The translations under genes and the position numbers were made by a program. From assembly GCF_910578445.1 (NCBI RefSeq), contig NZ_CAJTQC010000016.1, positions 1-63,450 of the forward strand: a stretch of DNA of 63,450 nt, written 5' to 3'. Source of the stretch: an uncultured Duncaniella sp. GTDB lineage: Bacteria; Bacteroidota; Bacteroidia; Bacteroidales; Muribaculaceae. Shown here in pieces: positions 43,375 to 53,284 of the stretch. The notes below the pieces were generated by a model. That model ran no database searches. It was not told the DNA's origin and was given only the letters and a program-made list of their open reading frames with translations. Numbering within the stretch: the first letter of the stretch is position 1; every line of letters starts with the position of its first letter.

Positions 43375-44817
43375 TCATGCGACAACAGTCAGGAGGTAAT
43401 CGTAGAAATAGCTTACGATACCGAGTCCGATTATGCCTGCCACGCAAATCCACATGCCAAGACGCTCTGAACATGCCGAACGGAAAGTGGCGATGGGGGT
43501 TTCACTGTCATTGATGAACATTGCCTTTACAACAAGGAGATAGTAGTAGAGAGAGATGATGGTGTTGATAAGGGCGATGAGCACAAGAACGTAGAGGGCG
43601 GTAGAGCCTGTGCCGTTAAGAGTCGATGTGAACACGAAGAACTTGCTGAAGAATCCTGCAAACGGAGGGATACCGGCGAGTGAGAACATCGCAAGCATCA
43701 TTGTCACCGCAAGACGGGGATTGGTCTTGTAAAGTCCGTTGTAGTCGCTCATGTCAAGCTTACCGGTAGCATTCTCGATAGCGCCGATGACGCCGAAGGC
43801 TGCAAGGTTTGAGAAGATGTAGACCAGAGTGTAGAACATCAGGGCCGATACACCCATTGCGTTGTCGCCAATGATTGCAAGCATTATATAGCCGGCCTGC
43901 GATATTGACGAGAAGGCAAGGAAGCGCTTCATGTTGTGCTGGCGCATCGCAAAGAGGTTGCCGATAGTAATAGTGAGGATGATGAGCGCGTAGAGCATCC
44001 ATTCCCAAGCTACTTCATAAACAGCCCCGAAGACCTGAGTGAGAACCACGAGGAAGGCGAAAGCGGCAGAACCCTTGGAGATGACCGAGAGATAAGAGGT
44101 AACTGAAGTGGGCGCACCCTGATAGACATCAGCAGTCCAGAGATGGAAAGGAACAAGAGAAATCTTGAATCCGAAACCGGCCATGACGAAAGCAAGGGCG
44201 ACTGCAAGCATCACTCCCATGTTGCCATAGAGAGCGGCGGCGATGCCCTGATAGTAGAGCGTGCCGGCGAGACCGTAGACAAACGAAAGACCCATCAGAA
44301 GGATGGCCGAAGAGAATACTGCTGTAAGGACATATTTGATGGCAGCCTCATGGCTCTCGTAGCGATGCTTGTCGAAAGCGACAAGTGCGCAGAGAGGAAG
44401 CGATGCAGTCTCAAGACCGATGATGAACATCAGGAAATGACGGCTTGAAATCATCAGATACATGCCAAGGAGGGTGAGCAGAATCAATTCATAGAATTCA
44501 CCGCGACGGATGGCGGTAAACTCGGAGTTGGCCCATTTGATTGACTGAATAAGGACGATGAGCACACCTACATTGAGGATGTTTTTGATGGCTACAATTG
44601 TAGGTGAGGTGAAATACATGCCCGAGAAAGCAGACTCGGTGAGCTTGACAACCGGGCAGAATCCCCATGCGGTCACCACGGCCATGAGCGCGCATGCAAT
44701 CATGGGCACGGCCTTGGTTCCCTTGGGCGATGCAAACGTATCGTAAAGGAAGACTAATAGGAATACGATTAACAATCCTATTTCCTGCTTTAATGCTAAA
44801 AACTGTGAGTAATCCAT
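43375..44817 (-). CDS. nuoN: NADH-quinone oxidoreductase subunit N
   Basis: 480 residues with about 14 transmembrane helices of the antiporter-like (Mrp) family. Helices typical of NuoN are seen, such as ITIGNLFAMRQHNMKRFLAFSSISQAGYIML. A conserved Lys/His pattern in helices TM7-TM8 fits proton translocation. It is last in the nuo gene order; the intergenic spacing to nuoM is 16 bases. Confidence 0.95.
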   Translation of the reverse strand: MDYSQFLALKQEIGLLIVFLLVFLYDTFASPKGTKAVPMIACALMAVVTAWGFCPVVKLTESAFSGMYFTSPTIVAIKNILNVGVLIVLIQSIKWANSEFTAIRRGEFYELILLTLLGMYLMISSRHFLMFIIGLETASLPLCALVAFDKHRYESHEAAIKYVLTAVFSSAILLMGLSFVYGLAGTLYYQGIAAALYGNMGVMLAVALAFVMAGFGFKISLVPFHLWTADVYQGAPTSVTSYLSVISKGSAAFAFLVVLTQVFGAVYEVAWEWMLYALIILTITIGNLFAMRQHNMKRFLAFSSISQAGYIMLAIIGDNAMGVSALMFYTLVYIFSNLAAFGVIGAIENATGKLDMSDYNGLYKTNPRLAVTMMLAMFSLAGIPPFAGFFSKFFVFTSTLNGTGSTALYVLVLIALINTIISLYYYLLVVKAMFINDSETPIATFRSACSERLGMWICVAGIIGLGIVSYFYDYLLTVVA

Positions 44818-44833
44818 TGCTATTAATCTATGA

Positions 44834-46339
44834 TTAGTTCAGACCTATTACGGTAAAGATTTCGGGGCTGAAAGTAAACTTGATAAGGTCGATGAAGAAG
44901 TTGGGGAAGAAGCCGATGCAGGCAACGCTGACGATGAGCGAAGCTGTAGCGACGCGTTCCCACCACTTGGCATCGGTGAGAGTCATGTGGTGCTGGTCAT
45001 AGACAGGACCGTAGAGGAGCTTGCCGACAACACGGAGGATGTAGACGGCGGTTGTCACGATCGAGCTGCATGCCACGATGACAAAGACGCGGTGGAAGAG
45101 GTCGGTGTGCTCGAACGAGCCGACGAAAATAGTCATTTCGGCAACGAAGCCCGAGAGACCCGGAAGACCGAGCGAAGCCATACCGGCGATGACGTAGCAG
45201 ACAGAGAGGTAAGGAAGAATCTGCATCATACCGCCCATCTCACGGATGTCGCGAGTGTGGGTACGGCCATAGATCATACCGATAAGGGCGAAGAAGAGGG
45301 CTGTCATGAGACCGTGAGAGAGCATCTGCATAATCGCACCGGTCATAGCGGTGGTGTTGAGCATAAGGATTGCGAACAGCACCAGACCGCAGTGAGATAC
45401 GGACGAGTAGGCATTGATGTATTTGAGGTCGTTCTGGACACATGCGCTGAACGCACCATAGACAACCGAGATGCCGGTGAGGATAAGGAATATCCAAGCG
45501 AGTTCGTTAGCGGCATGAGGCATGAGGAAGATTGCGACACGGAAGCAGCCGTAGCCACCGAGTTTCATAAGCACACCTGCGTGGAGCATCGAAACCGCAG
45601 TAGGAGCTGAAGCGTGACCGTCGGGCGACCAAGTGTGGAAGGGGAACATCGCACCGAGGACACCGAAACCGACGAATGTCATCGGGAAGAGGAACTTCTG
45701 CCAGCCGTGGCTGATTGCGTCATATTCGGCAATCTGAAGGATGTTCCAAGTCAGGGGCATGCCTTCGGGTGCTGAATGATAGTAGATGCCGATGAGACCG
45801 AGCATGAGGAATGCAGAACCGCCCATGAGCATCAGGGTGAGCTTCATGGCTGAGTAGTTCTTGTTACCGCTGCCCCACACACCGATGAGAAGATACATCG
45901 GGATGAGTGCGACCTCATAGAACATGAACATGGTGAAAAGGTCGATCGAGATGAAGAAGCCATAGACACCTGTCGAGAGAAGAATCAGCCAGAGGAAGAA
46001 TTCCTTGGGCTGGGGAATTTCCCACGAAGCAAAGCTACCGGTTATAAGGATGATGCCGGTCAGGATGAGCATGGCAATCGAAATGCCGTCGACACCCACC
46101 GCAAGGTTGATGTTGAGCGGTGCGAACCACTGCCAAGAGTCGACCCAGAGCATGGGTTCGGTAGCACCGGCGGCGCGGAGGGCGAGATAGTCGACAAGAA
46201 GCCAGACGGAGAGAGCAGTCAGTGCGACCGAGCCCGTGACGGCCACTGCACGAATCTGCTTGATGTTCCGGCAGAGGGCGAGCCCCAGCATCATGACGAG
46301 GGGTATCACCACAAAGTAAATTAATATATTTGAAAACAT
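44834..46339 (-). CDS. nuoM: NADH-quinone oxidoreductase subunit M
   Basis: 501 residues, about 14 transmembrane helices. Antiporter signatures: the glutamate-bearing FMFYEVALIPMYLLIGVWG (near residues 138-156), FPFHTWSPDGHASAPTAVSM (near 227-246) and the helix with KLGGYGCFR. NuoM is one of the three proton-pumping arms of complex I. 35 bases separate it from nuoL. Confidence 0.96.
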   Translation of the reverse strand: MFSNILIYFVVIPLVMMLGLALCRNIKQIRAVAVTGSVALTALSVWLLVDYLALRAAGATEPMLWVDSWQWFAPLNINLAVGVDGISIAMLILTGIILITGSFASWEIPQPKEFFLWLILLSTGVYGFFISIDLFTMFMFYEVALIPMYLLIGVWGSGNKNYSAMKLTLMLMGGSAFLMLGLIGIYYHSAPEGMPLTWNILQIAEYDAISHGWQKFLFPMTFVGFGVLGAMFPFHTWSPDGHASAPTAVSMLHAGVLMKLGGYGCFRVAIFLMPHAANELAWIFLILTGISVVYGAFSACVQNDLKYINAYSSVSHCGLVLFAILMLNTTAMTGAIMQMLSHGLMTALFFALIGMIYGRTHTRDIREMGGMMQILPYLSVCYVIAGMASLGLPGLSGFVAEMTIFVGSFEHTDLFHRVFVIVACSSIVTTAVYILRVVGKLLYGPVYDQHHMTLTDAKWWERVATASLIVSVACIGFFPNFFIDLIKFTFSPEIFTVIGLN

Positions 46340-46374
46340 ATCGTTACTATATTTTAGCTACTTTACAAACAGAT

Positions 46375-48321
46375 TCAGAGTACACATACCGCTACGATGA
46401 GACCAAGGATGACAGCTCCGATGAGATACCACCAGATATACATCTGTACCTTTCCGCTCTGAAGTCCCTTGATGGCGACTGAAGCCTTGTTGGTGACGAA
46501 GGCGAGGCCGTCCATAGTTCCGTCGATGATATGACGGTCGAACCATGCGATAGGCTTGCAGATGCCGTCGAAAATGATGCGACGGGTGATGAAGAGATAA
46601 ATTTCATCCCAGTAGAAGCGACGGTGAGCGGCAGTCCAGAGCCAGCGGCAGGAATCGGCAAGACGCTTGGGCTTGTCGTTCTCGCGGATATACATCCAGC
46701 GTGCAAGGAAGATTCCGCAACATGCCACTGCGACAGAGAGGCAGGCGATAGGAATATTCAGGTGGATGTGGTACTCATGACCGTCAAAGGTGACGAACTC
46801 ACCGAACGGAACGAGACCGCAGACAGTCGAAACGATTGCGAGGAATATAAGCGGGAATGTCATTGCCATGCCCGGGTCATGGGGCATGTGGCCGTGATGT
46901 TCCTTAGCATAGTCAGGATTGTTCCACCAGAACACGAGGTAGTACATACGGAACATATAGAAAGCGGTCATACCTGCGATGAGTGTCATCCATATACCCC
47001 AGAAAATATTGTTGGCGAAGCAGGCCACAAGGATTTCATCCTTCGACCAGAATCCTGCGAAGGGAGGAATACCGGCAATGGCGAGACAGCCGACAAGGAA
47101 GGTGATATGGGTGATGGGCATGTATTTGCGTAGACCGCCCATTGATGTGTAGTTGTTGGAGTGGACGGCATGGATGAGCGAGCCTGCACCGAGGAAGAGG
47201 AGCGCCTTGAACATCGCGTGGGTGAAGAGGTGGAACATGGAGGCCATGTAACCGAGACCTTCGTGGATAGCGACATTGTCGCGTGAAGCCACACCGAGCG
47301 AAACCATCATGAATGCAATCTGCGAAATGGTCGAGAAGGCAAGGATACGCTTGATGTCGATCTGTGCGCAGGCCACCATTGCAGCATAGAAGGCTGTGGC
47401 AGCGCCGACGACAGTCACAAACATCAGAGCAGCGTCCTCAAGCATGTAGAGCGGGAAAAGACGTGCGACGAGATAGACACCGGCGACAACCATTGTGGCC
47501 GCGTGGATGAGAGCCGAAACAGGAGTCGGGCCTTCCATCGCGTCAGGCAGCCAGATGTGGAGAGGAAGCATGGCCGATTTACCCATACCACCGGTGAAGA
47601 TAAGCACGAGGGCCCAAGTGAGGACCGAAGCACCCATGAAAGTAGCACCGCCGAAGCATGAAAGAACACCCTGAGGATTCTGAGTCATCGGAAGGAAGTC
47701 GAGCTGCTGTGTGTAGAACGACAGGATGAGAATACCGATCAGGAAGCCGAGGTCGGCGAAACGGGTAACGATAAACGCTTTCTTACAAGCCGAGATGGCC
47801 GAAGGAAGTGTATAGAAGAAACCGATGAGAAGGAATGACGACGCGCCCACGAGCTCCCAGAAGATGTACATCTGGAAAATGTTTGTGGCCACGACAAGAC
47901 CGAGCATCGAGAAACTGAAGAGCGAAAGGAAAGCATAGTAACGCTGGAAGCCTTTCTCTCCGTGCATGTATCCGAGCGAATAGATGTGGACCATGAATGA
48001 GATTGTCGGGATGACAATGAGCATCAGGGCTGAAATCGGATCAAGAAGGAAACCGAGCTTGATTGCAAGGTTGGGTGTGAACTGCAGCCAAGTCTGGTTG
48101 AAGACCACATATTGCAGACGGTTTGTACCATCAATGAATTCAGGGTTTCCTGAGAAGTAATAGGTGAACGCCGTGTAATATGACAAGACCAACACGGTTC
48201 CCATGCCGAGCGTACCGAGCACACCGGCGAGTTTGTGGCTCATTTTGACACCTCCAAGTCCCAGAACAAGGAACATGAAGAAAGGAATGGCCAATATAAG
48301 AATAGGTATTGTAATATCCAT
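46375..48321 (-). CDS. nuoL: NADH-quinone oxidoreductase subunit L
   Basis: 648 residues, about 16 transmembrane helices plus the long amphipathic lateral helix near the C-terminus. Conserved segments: FWELVGASSFLLIGFF (near 140-155), LHIWLPDAMEGPTPVSALIHAATMV (near 240-265, with the essential His/Lys). The C-terminal FYWDEIYLFITRRI... is family-typical. It is the distal proton pump of the membrane arm. Confidence 0.96.
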   Translation of the reverse strand: MDITIPILILAIPFFMFLVLGLGGVKMSHKLAGVLGTLGMGTVLVLSYYTAFTYYFSGNPEFIDGTNRLQYVVFNQTWLQFTPNLAIKLGFLLDPISALMLIVIPTISFMVHIYSLGYMHGEKGFQRYYAFLSLFSFSMLGLVVATNIFQMYIFWELVGASSFLLIGFFYTLPSAISACKKAFIVTRFADLGFLIGILILSFYTQQLDFLPMTQNPQGVLSCFGGATFMGASVLTWALVLIFTGGMGKSAMLPLHIWLPDAMEGPTPVSALIHAATMVVAGVYLVARLFPLYMLEDAALMFVTVVGAATAFYAAMVACAQIDIKRILAFSTISQIAFMMVSLGVASRDNVAIHEGLGYMASMFHLFTHAMFKALLFLGAGSLIHAVHSNNYTSMGGLRKYMPITHITFLVGCLAIAGIPPFAGFWSKDEILVACFANNIFWGIWMTLIAGMTAFYMFRMYYLVFWWNNPDYAKEHHGHMPHDPGMAMTFPLIFLAIVSTVCGLVPFGEFVTFDGHEYHIHLNIPIACLSVAVACCGIFLARWMYIRENDKPKRLADSCRWLWTAAHRRFYWDEIYLFITRRIIFDGICKPIAWFDRHIIDGTMDGLAFVTNKASVAIKGLQSGKVQMYIWWYLIGAVILGLIVAVCVL

Positions 48322-48330
48322 AGGGCGTGA

Positions 48331-48642
48331 TTAATTTTTCATTTTAGTTGCGTCGCGGACGTCAATGTTTTTGCTGACCCTGAAGAGGTTGATGATAATC
48401 GCGATTGCGAGCGCGGTCTCGGCAGCTGCTATAGCGATGCCGAAGAGGGTAAACATCCATCCCTCCATCGAAGACGGGAAGAGATAACGGTTGAAAACCA
48501 CGAAGTTGATGTCGACCGCGTTGAGCATCAGCTCAAGCGAGATAAGCATGGCAATCATGTTGCGGCGGGTAAGGAAGCCGTAGACACCGCAGCAGAACAT
48601 CACGAGAGCCGGAACGAGATACCAAATCAAAGTAATATCCAT
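48331..48642 (-). CDS. nuoK: NADH-quinone oxidoreductase subunit K
   Basis: 103 residues with three transmembrane helices and the conserved glutamates in LISLELMLNAVDINFV and AAAETALAIAII, which take part in the proton path. Spacing to nuoL is 9 bases and to nuoJ 15 bases. Confidence 0.96.
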   Translation of the reverse strand: MDITLIWYLVPALVMFCCGVYGFLTRRNMIAMLISLELMLNAVDINFVVFNRYLFPSSMEGWMFTLFGIAIAAAETALAIAIIINLFRVSKNIDVRDATKMKN

Positions 48643-48657
48643 GATGGGAAGTTGTGA

Positions 48658-49173
48658 TTAGCGTTTACGGGCGATGACCACGCCACCGATTATACATGCG
48701 AGTAATAACACACTGACAGCCTCAAAGGGGAGAAGATACTGTTCGAAGCCTGTTCCGAGCATAGCCTCACCGATGCGGTGCATGGTGGGATTTGACATTG
48801 CAGGGAGGGGCTTGAAGATGTCGGCACAGCGCGAGCAAAGAGCCCAGCCACATGCGCCGGCTGCTCCGATAGCGCCGATCAGACCAAGTAATTTCTTCCT
48901 TGAAGCTAACTGTTCACTGTTGTCACCGGGATGTGTCGTAAGCAGGATTGCAAACACGAAAAGCACCACGATACCGCCGGCATAGACTGCAATCTGTACC
49001 GCACCCAGAAACTCGTAGTCAAGTTTGAAATAAAGGGCGGCAGTTGCAAAGAGCACGAAAAGCAGATATGTGGCCGCACGCAGAATCTTGCGTGTGGTGA
49101 CAGTCAGTACCGAGAAGATGACAATCGCAAGGGCGATTATCCAGTAACAAATTGTACTTCCTACTGATTCCAT
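48658..49173 (-). CDS. nuoJ: NADH-quinone oxidoreductase subunit J
   Basis: 171 residues with five predicted helices, including the YLLFVLFATAALYFKLDYEFLGAVQIAVYAGGIVVLF core typical of NuoJ, whose pi-bulge helix (GAVQIAVYAGG) is thought to rotate during turnover. 27 bases from nuoI. Confidence 0.95.
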   Translation of the reverse strand: MESVGSTICYWIIALAIVIFSVLTVTTRKILRAATYLLFVLFATAALYFKLDYEFLGAVQIAVYAGGIVVLFVFAILLTTHPGDNSEQLASRKKLLGLIGAIGAAGACGWALCSRCADIFKPLPAMSNPTMHRIGEAMLGTGFEQYLLPFEAVSVLLLACIIGGVVIARKR

Positions 49174-49200
49174 ATACTGTGATAGTAATTAATTTAGCTG

Positions 49201-49920
49201 TTAATTGGCGTTACCTGCCTCACGTTTAGCCTTGAGGGCAGCGGCCTTCTCGAGAGCTGCACGGATTTTGGCCTCCTTCTCAGGATCACCGGCGGCAGCA
49301 GCGAGAGCCTTGGCAGCAGCATCGTTGGCCGCGGGGGCTGCTTCAGCAGCAGGCTTTGCGGCTGCGGCAGCTTTCTTGGCTTCTGCGGCAGCCTTGGCAG
49401 CAGCAATCTTAGCCTCTTTTTCCGCCTTCATACGAGCTATTTCCTCGGGTGTAGGCTGCGGCTCTTCCTTTTCAGGAAGGTAGTTGAGCTTTTTGAGGAG
49501 CTTCCCTCTGGTAAATACTGCCTGCTCGAAGTCATTGCTGAACTCAAGGGCATCTGTGGGACAGTTGGTCACACATAGCTGACAGAAGGTGCAGCTTCCG
49601 AGATCATACATGTACTTGTCGAGCTTCTTTTTCTTCTTTCCGTCCCAAGTATCGACGGTTTTGATACCGAGAGAGATTGTCCCGTTCGGACATACGCGCT
49701 CACAAGTTCCGCAGGCGATACACTTATGGTCGCCCTGATTGTCATACTTGAGAGTCAGGACTGCCCTGAAGCGGTCTGCCACGGGGAGATTGTCGCGGTT
49801 GTCGGGATACTCTTCGGTAATTTTGGGGGTGACAAATTCCTTACCGGTCACCTGCATGCCTTTGATAAGACTTGCGATGCCGGAGCCAAGATTTGAGAAA
49901 TACTCTTTTACACTTCCCAT
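49201..49920 (-). CDS. nuoI: NADH-quinone oxidoreductase subunit I (ferredoxin) with Ala/Lys tail
   Basis: 239 residues. Two 4Fe-4S ligand sets, KCIACGTCERVCP near residues 60-72 and CTFCQLCVTNCP near 110-121, carry clusters N6a and N6b, passing electrons to NuoB. After about residue 160 a ~80-residue extension rich in Ala, Lys and Glu (KAEKEAKIAAAKAAAEAKKAAAAAKP) ends in a second helix (EKEAKIRAALEKAAALKAKRE); the usual NuoI ends near 160-180. The tail should be helical. It is the first gene of the second nuo block, starting 80 bases after atpG. Confidence 0.94.
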   Translation of the reverse strand: MGSVKEYFSNLGSGIASLIKGMQVTGKEFVTPKITEEYPDNRDNLPVADRFRAVLTLKYDNQGDHKCIACGTCERVCPNGTISLGIKTVDTWDGKKKKKLDKYMYDLGSCTFCQLCVTNCPTDALEFSNDFEQAVFTRGKLLKKLNYLPEKEEPQPTPEEIARMKAEKEAKIAAAKAAAEAKKAAAAAKPAAEAAPAANDAAAKALAAAAGDPEKEAKIRAALEKAAALKAKREAGNAN

Positions 49921-50000
49921 GTCGGTTTATTATCTGTTGTGCTGTGTTAATTCGTGGATGGTGACTTTGATTGGCGGGGCGGTGAGGCGACAGTCGTTTA

Positions 50001-50888
50001 TCAACTGTCTCTGACCTGACCGCCGACAATGTCGAGGAGTTCGGTCGTAATGCTCTGCTGACGCAGTTTGTTATATTCAAGGCGAAGCTGTTCGAGGAGC
50101 TTCTTTGCATTGTCGTTGGCGCTCTGCATTGCCATGATGCGTGCAGCCTGCTCCGAGGCGCGGTTTTCAGTGAATACCTCCTGCATGACTGCAAGCAGGA
50201 ACATCGGGAGAACCGAGACAAAGATGGTTGCTGCATCAGGTTCGAACAAGCAGGGACGACAGACGGCTTTCACACCTTCGCCGGTGAATGTATCGGAGCT
50301 GACAGGGAGCAGTGAATCGCATTTGGGCCTCTGACGGCTTACTGACTGGAAATTCATATAGAGAAGATCCACACGGTCAAACTCTTCCGAAAGGAAACGG
50401 TCTTCAATATGACGCGTGAAGTTCTTGACACAATCACCGCCCGACTTGGAGTCGACAGTTGAAGCCGGTTCGACTCTGACTCCGGACAGGTTGAGCTTTG
50501 ATGTGGCCTTGACCATCTTACGTCCGACGGGGATAACCGTCACACGCACTCCGGCTCCGAACTTCTCGCGGTAACCGCTGAGGACAGCAAGGAGCTCCTT
50601 GAAGAGATTGATGTTGTAGGCGCCACACAGACCGTCGTCAGAACCAAACACGACTACGGCGACCGAATTGACATCGCGCTCAGCGGTTAGAGGCGACGAG
50701 AACTCGGCATCGGCCGTAAGGAGATTGCCGATGATGTTCTCTATCTGCTGCCTGAAAGGGAGGAGACGGCGAAGATCACTCTCGGCACGGTGCATCTTGG
50801 CCGAAGAAATCATCTTCATAGCTCCGGTGATTTTCTCACTTGAGGCCACCGAGCCGATGCGTCCTTTAAGTTCGCGAAGTGTAGCCAT
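50001..50888 (-). CDS. atpG: ATP synthase gamma subunit
   Basis: 295 residues. The N- and C-terminal coiled-coil helices (RELKGRIGSVASSEKITGAMKMISSAKMHRAE; ASEQAARIMAMQSANDNAKKLLEQLRLEYNKLRQQSITTELLDIVGG) and the Rossmann core with FGSDDGLCGAYN near residues 80-91 are typical. It is the rotating shaft that couples Fo to F1. It is followed by nuoI instead of ending the operon. Confidence 0.96.
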   Translation of the reverse strand: MATLRELKGRIGSVASSEKITGAMKMISSAKMHRAESDLRRLLPFRQQIENIIGNLLTADAEFSSPLTAERDVNSVAVVVFGSDDGLCGAYNINLFKELLAVLSGYREKFGAGVRVTVIPVGRKMVKATSKLNLSGVRVEPASTVDSKSGGDCVKNFTRHIEDRFLSEEFDRVDLLYMNFQSVSRQRPKCDSLLPVSSDTFTGEGVKAVCRPCLFEPDAATIFVSVLPMFLLAVMQEVFTENRASEQAARIMAMQSANDNAKKLLEQLRLEYNKLRQQSITTELLDIVGGQVRDS

Positions 50889-50932
50889 AATGATGTCTGA
50901 CTGTCAGTGAATGGATTCTATTTATTGGCGGA

Positions 50933-50957
50933 GGGACACAGGGACATCCTGTGTCCC
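50933..50957. repeat. Intercistronic palindrome between atpA and atpG
   Basis: GGGACACAGG (50933-50942) and CCTGTGTCCC (50948-50957) form a perfect 10-bp hairpin with a 5-base loop in the atpA-atpG gap. There is no T-run, so it is not a terminator. Confidence 0.65.
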
Positions 50958-50970
50958 CCCTGAATATTTT

Positions 50971-52542
50971 TTATTTATATGATGCCGAGATTTCAGCAGC
51001 AACTTCTGAGAGCTTTGTGGTCACTTCGTCGTCAAGCTTACCTGCACGGATTGCATCCATGACCTCGGGATACTTGGTATTGACGAGCTGGAGGAAGTTT
51101 TTCTCGAACTCCGCAACCTTGTCGAGAGGCACGTTTTCGAGAAGACCGCGTGTGCCGCAATAAATCACGGCCACTTCGTCCTCGACCTTCATCGGTGAAT
51201 ACTGCGGCTGGATGAGAAGACGTTCGTTCTTACGTCCCTTGTCGATCACGCGGGCGGTCACGGGGTCGATGTCGCCACCGAACTTGGTGAACGATTCGAG
51301 CTCACGGAACTGAGCCTGATCAATCTTCAGCGTACCGGCCACCTTCTTCATCGACTTGATCTGAGCGTTACCGCCCACACGCGATACGGAGATACCTACG
51401 TTGATTGCAGGACGGATACCACGGTTGAAGAGGGCTGTCTCAAGGAATATCTGGCCGTCGGTGATTGAAATCACGTTGGTCGGAATGTAGGCTGACACGT
51501 CGCCGGCCTGAGTCTCGATTATAGGAAGCGCGGTGAGCGAACCTCCACCCTTGACCTTTCCTTTGAGCGATTCGGGAAGGTCGTTCATATTCTCGGCCAC
51601 CTGCTGGTTGTCGATGATTTTAGCTGCACGTTCAAGCAGACGGCTGTGGAGATAGAAAATATCGCCCGGATATGCCTCTCGACCCGAAGGACGCTTGAGG
51701 ATAAGGGAGATTTCGCGGTAGGCTACGGCCTGCTTTGACAAGTCATCATAAACGATGAGGGCATCACGGCCTGTGTCGCGGATGAATTCTCCGATGGCTA
51801 CTCCGGCAAAAGGAGCGTAGTAACGCATCGAGGCCGAATCGGCGGCTGTAGCTGCCACGACTACGGTGTAGTCGAGAGCTCCATGCTGACGGAGTGTCTC
51901 TACGGTAGCTGCGACCGATGAAGCCTTCTGGCCGATGGCCACGTATATACAGTAGACAGGCTTGCCGGCATCAAAATTAGCACGCTGGTTGATAATGGTG
52001 TCAATGGCAATGGCAGTCTTACCGATCTGGCGGTCACCGATGATGAGCTCACGCTGTCCGCGACCGATGGGGACCATCGAGTCGATAGCCTTTAGACCTG
52101 TCTGGAGAGGCTGCTTAACGGGCTGACGGAAAATCACACCCGGAGCTTTACGTTCGAGTGGCATCGGGAGAAGCTCGCCCTGAATGGGGCCACGGCCGTC
52201 AATCGGCTCGCCAAGTACATTGATCACACGTCCAAACACACCGTCGCCCACATGGATAGAGGCAATTTCGCCGGTACGCTTGACTGTCATGTTCTCGGTA
52301 ACCTTGTTGACATTGTTGAGCAGGATGACACCCACATTACTCTCCTCAAGGTTGAGGGCTACACCTTTCACTCCGTTTTCGAATTCGACAAGCTCGTTGG
52401 CGCAGACGTTGTCAAGGCCATAGACATGGGCCACGCCGTCGCCGACTTCAAGTACGACTCCGGTCTCCTCGAAGGACACCTTGGAGTTGATATTCTCCAG
52501 TTGCTGTTTTAATACCTGAGAAATCTCGCTTGGGTTAATCAT
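50971..52542 (-). CDS. atpA: ATP synthase alpha subunit
   Basis: 523 residues with the P-loop GDRQIGKTAIAID near residues 169-181, the YDDLSKQAVAYR motif near 268-279 and PAINVGISVSRVGG near 363-376. It is the non-catalytic nucleotide-binding subunit of F1. Stop to atpH spacing is 26 bases upstream. Confidence 0.98.
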   Translation of the reverse strand: MINPSEISQVLKQQLENINSKVSFEETGVVLEVGDGVAHVYGLDNVCANELVEFENGVKGVALNLEESNVGVILLNNVNKVTENMTVKRTGEIASIHVGDGVFGRVINVLGEPIDGRGPIQGELLPMPLERKAPGVIFRQPVKQPLQTGLKAIDSMVPIGRGQRELIIGDRQIGKTAIAIDTIINQRANFDAGKPVYCIYVAIGQKASSVAATVETLRQHGALDYTVVVAATAADSASMRYYAPFAGVAIGEFIRDTGRDALIVYDDLSKQAVAYREISLILKRPSGREAYPGDIFYLHSRLLERAAKIIDNQQVAENMNDLPESLKGKVKGGGSLTALPIIETQAGDVSAYIPTNVISITDGQIFLETALFNRGIRPAINVGISVSRVGGNAQIKSMKKVAGTLKIDQAQFRELESFTKFGGDIDPVTARVIDKGRKNERLLIQPQYSPMKVEDEVAVIYCGTRGLLENVPLDKVAEFEKNFLQLVNTKYPEVMDAIRAGKLDDEVTTKLSEVAAEISASYK

Positions 52543-52568
52543 TGTGATATATAGGGATGTGAAATTTG

Positions 52569-53114
52569 TTAGTTGCTTAAAAGTTTTAGACGCAATTGCT
52601 TGAGTTCATTGGCCACAGAAGCATCGAGCTTGTCGTTGTCGATACTAACAGTGAATCCTCCGATCAGAGCGGGGTCGACACGGTGGTGATATTCCATCGT
52701 GCCACCGTCAAGATGACGCTCGATGAGCGCCTTGAGACGATTCTCCTCAACAGCACCCATAGGCGCGGCCGAAGTGACGGTCACGAGATAGATGCGATGC
52801 TCACTACGATATATCTTCATGTAGGCGAGGGCTATGTCGCGGGCTGCATCGAGACGGTTGTTGTCAACGAGGAGCTTCAGATAGCGGACATAGACTTCAT
52901 CCTTGTCTGTCGCACCTGCGGCCGAAGTCAGGAGCTTGACTTTGTCGGGCGCGGGGATAAATGGATTGGCCACGACCTGACGGAGCGATGGCTCGGCGAC
53001 AAAGGAACTGTCAAGCGTGTGCATTAGCTCGTAGATGCGCGCGTCAGCGCCCTTTTCGGAGGCATACTCGAAAAGAGCCTTTGCGTAGCGACTGGGGATG
53101 AGACCTTGGTTCAT
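52569..53114 (-). CDS. atpH: ATP synthase delta subunit
   Basis: 181 residues of the OSCP/delta family. N-terminal helical domain (SRYAKALFEYASEKGADARIYE) and the C-terminal GGFTVSIDNDKLDASVANELKQLRLKLLS are typical. It connects F1 to the b-stalk. Confidence 0.94.
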   Translation of the reverse strand: MNQGLIPSRYAKALFEYASEKGADARIYELMHTLDSSFVAEPSLRQVVANPFIPAPDKVKLLTSAAGATDKDEVYVRYLKLLVDNNRLDAARDIALAYMKIYRSEHRIYLVTVTSAAPMGAVEENRLKALIERHLDGGTMEYHHRVDPALIGGFTVSIDNDKLDASVANELKQLRLKLLSN

Positions 53115-53209
53115 TGCGTGGAGATGAGAGCCTTAGAGGATGAGTAATCTTTAAGTTAATTTAATTCATATAGGTCAAAGAAACGGAGCAGCGAGCGGGA
53201 CAGTCGCCA

Positions 53210-53282
53210 CCGTTGTGCCCGGCACGTAATCATGACGGGCACAACGGCCGGCGCGTAATCATGACGGGCACAACGGCCGGCG
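53210..53282. repeat. Palindrome with a 29-bp perfect tandem duplication between atpF and atpH
   Basis: CCGTTGTGCCCG (53210-53221) pairs perfectly with CGGGCACAACGG (53236-53247), a 12-bp stem. The 29-base unit 53225-53253, holding the second arm, is then repeated exactly at 53254-53282, so the arm recurs at 53265-53276. On the minus strand the copies lie right after the atpF stop and either copy can pair with the distal arm. No T-run follows. Confidence 0.75.
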
Positions 53283-53284
53283 CG

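Noticed and set aside
43194..43385. 63-residue frame between nuoN and murI
   Set aside because: No family resemblance, overlaps the nuoN end, no RBS or promoter.
53225..53282. CRISPR-like pair of 29-bp repeats
   Set aside because: Two directly adjacent copies with no spacers and no cas genes; a simple tandem duplication in the atp operon.
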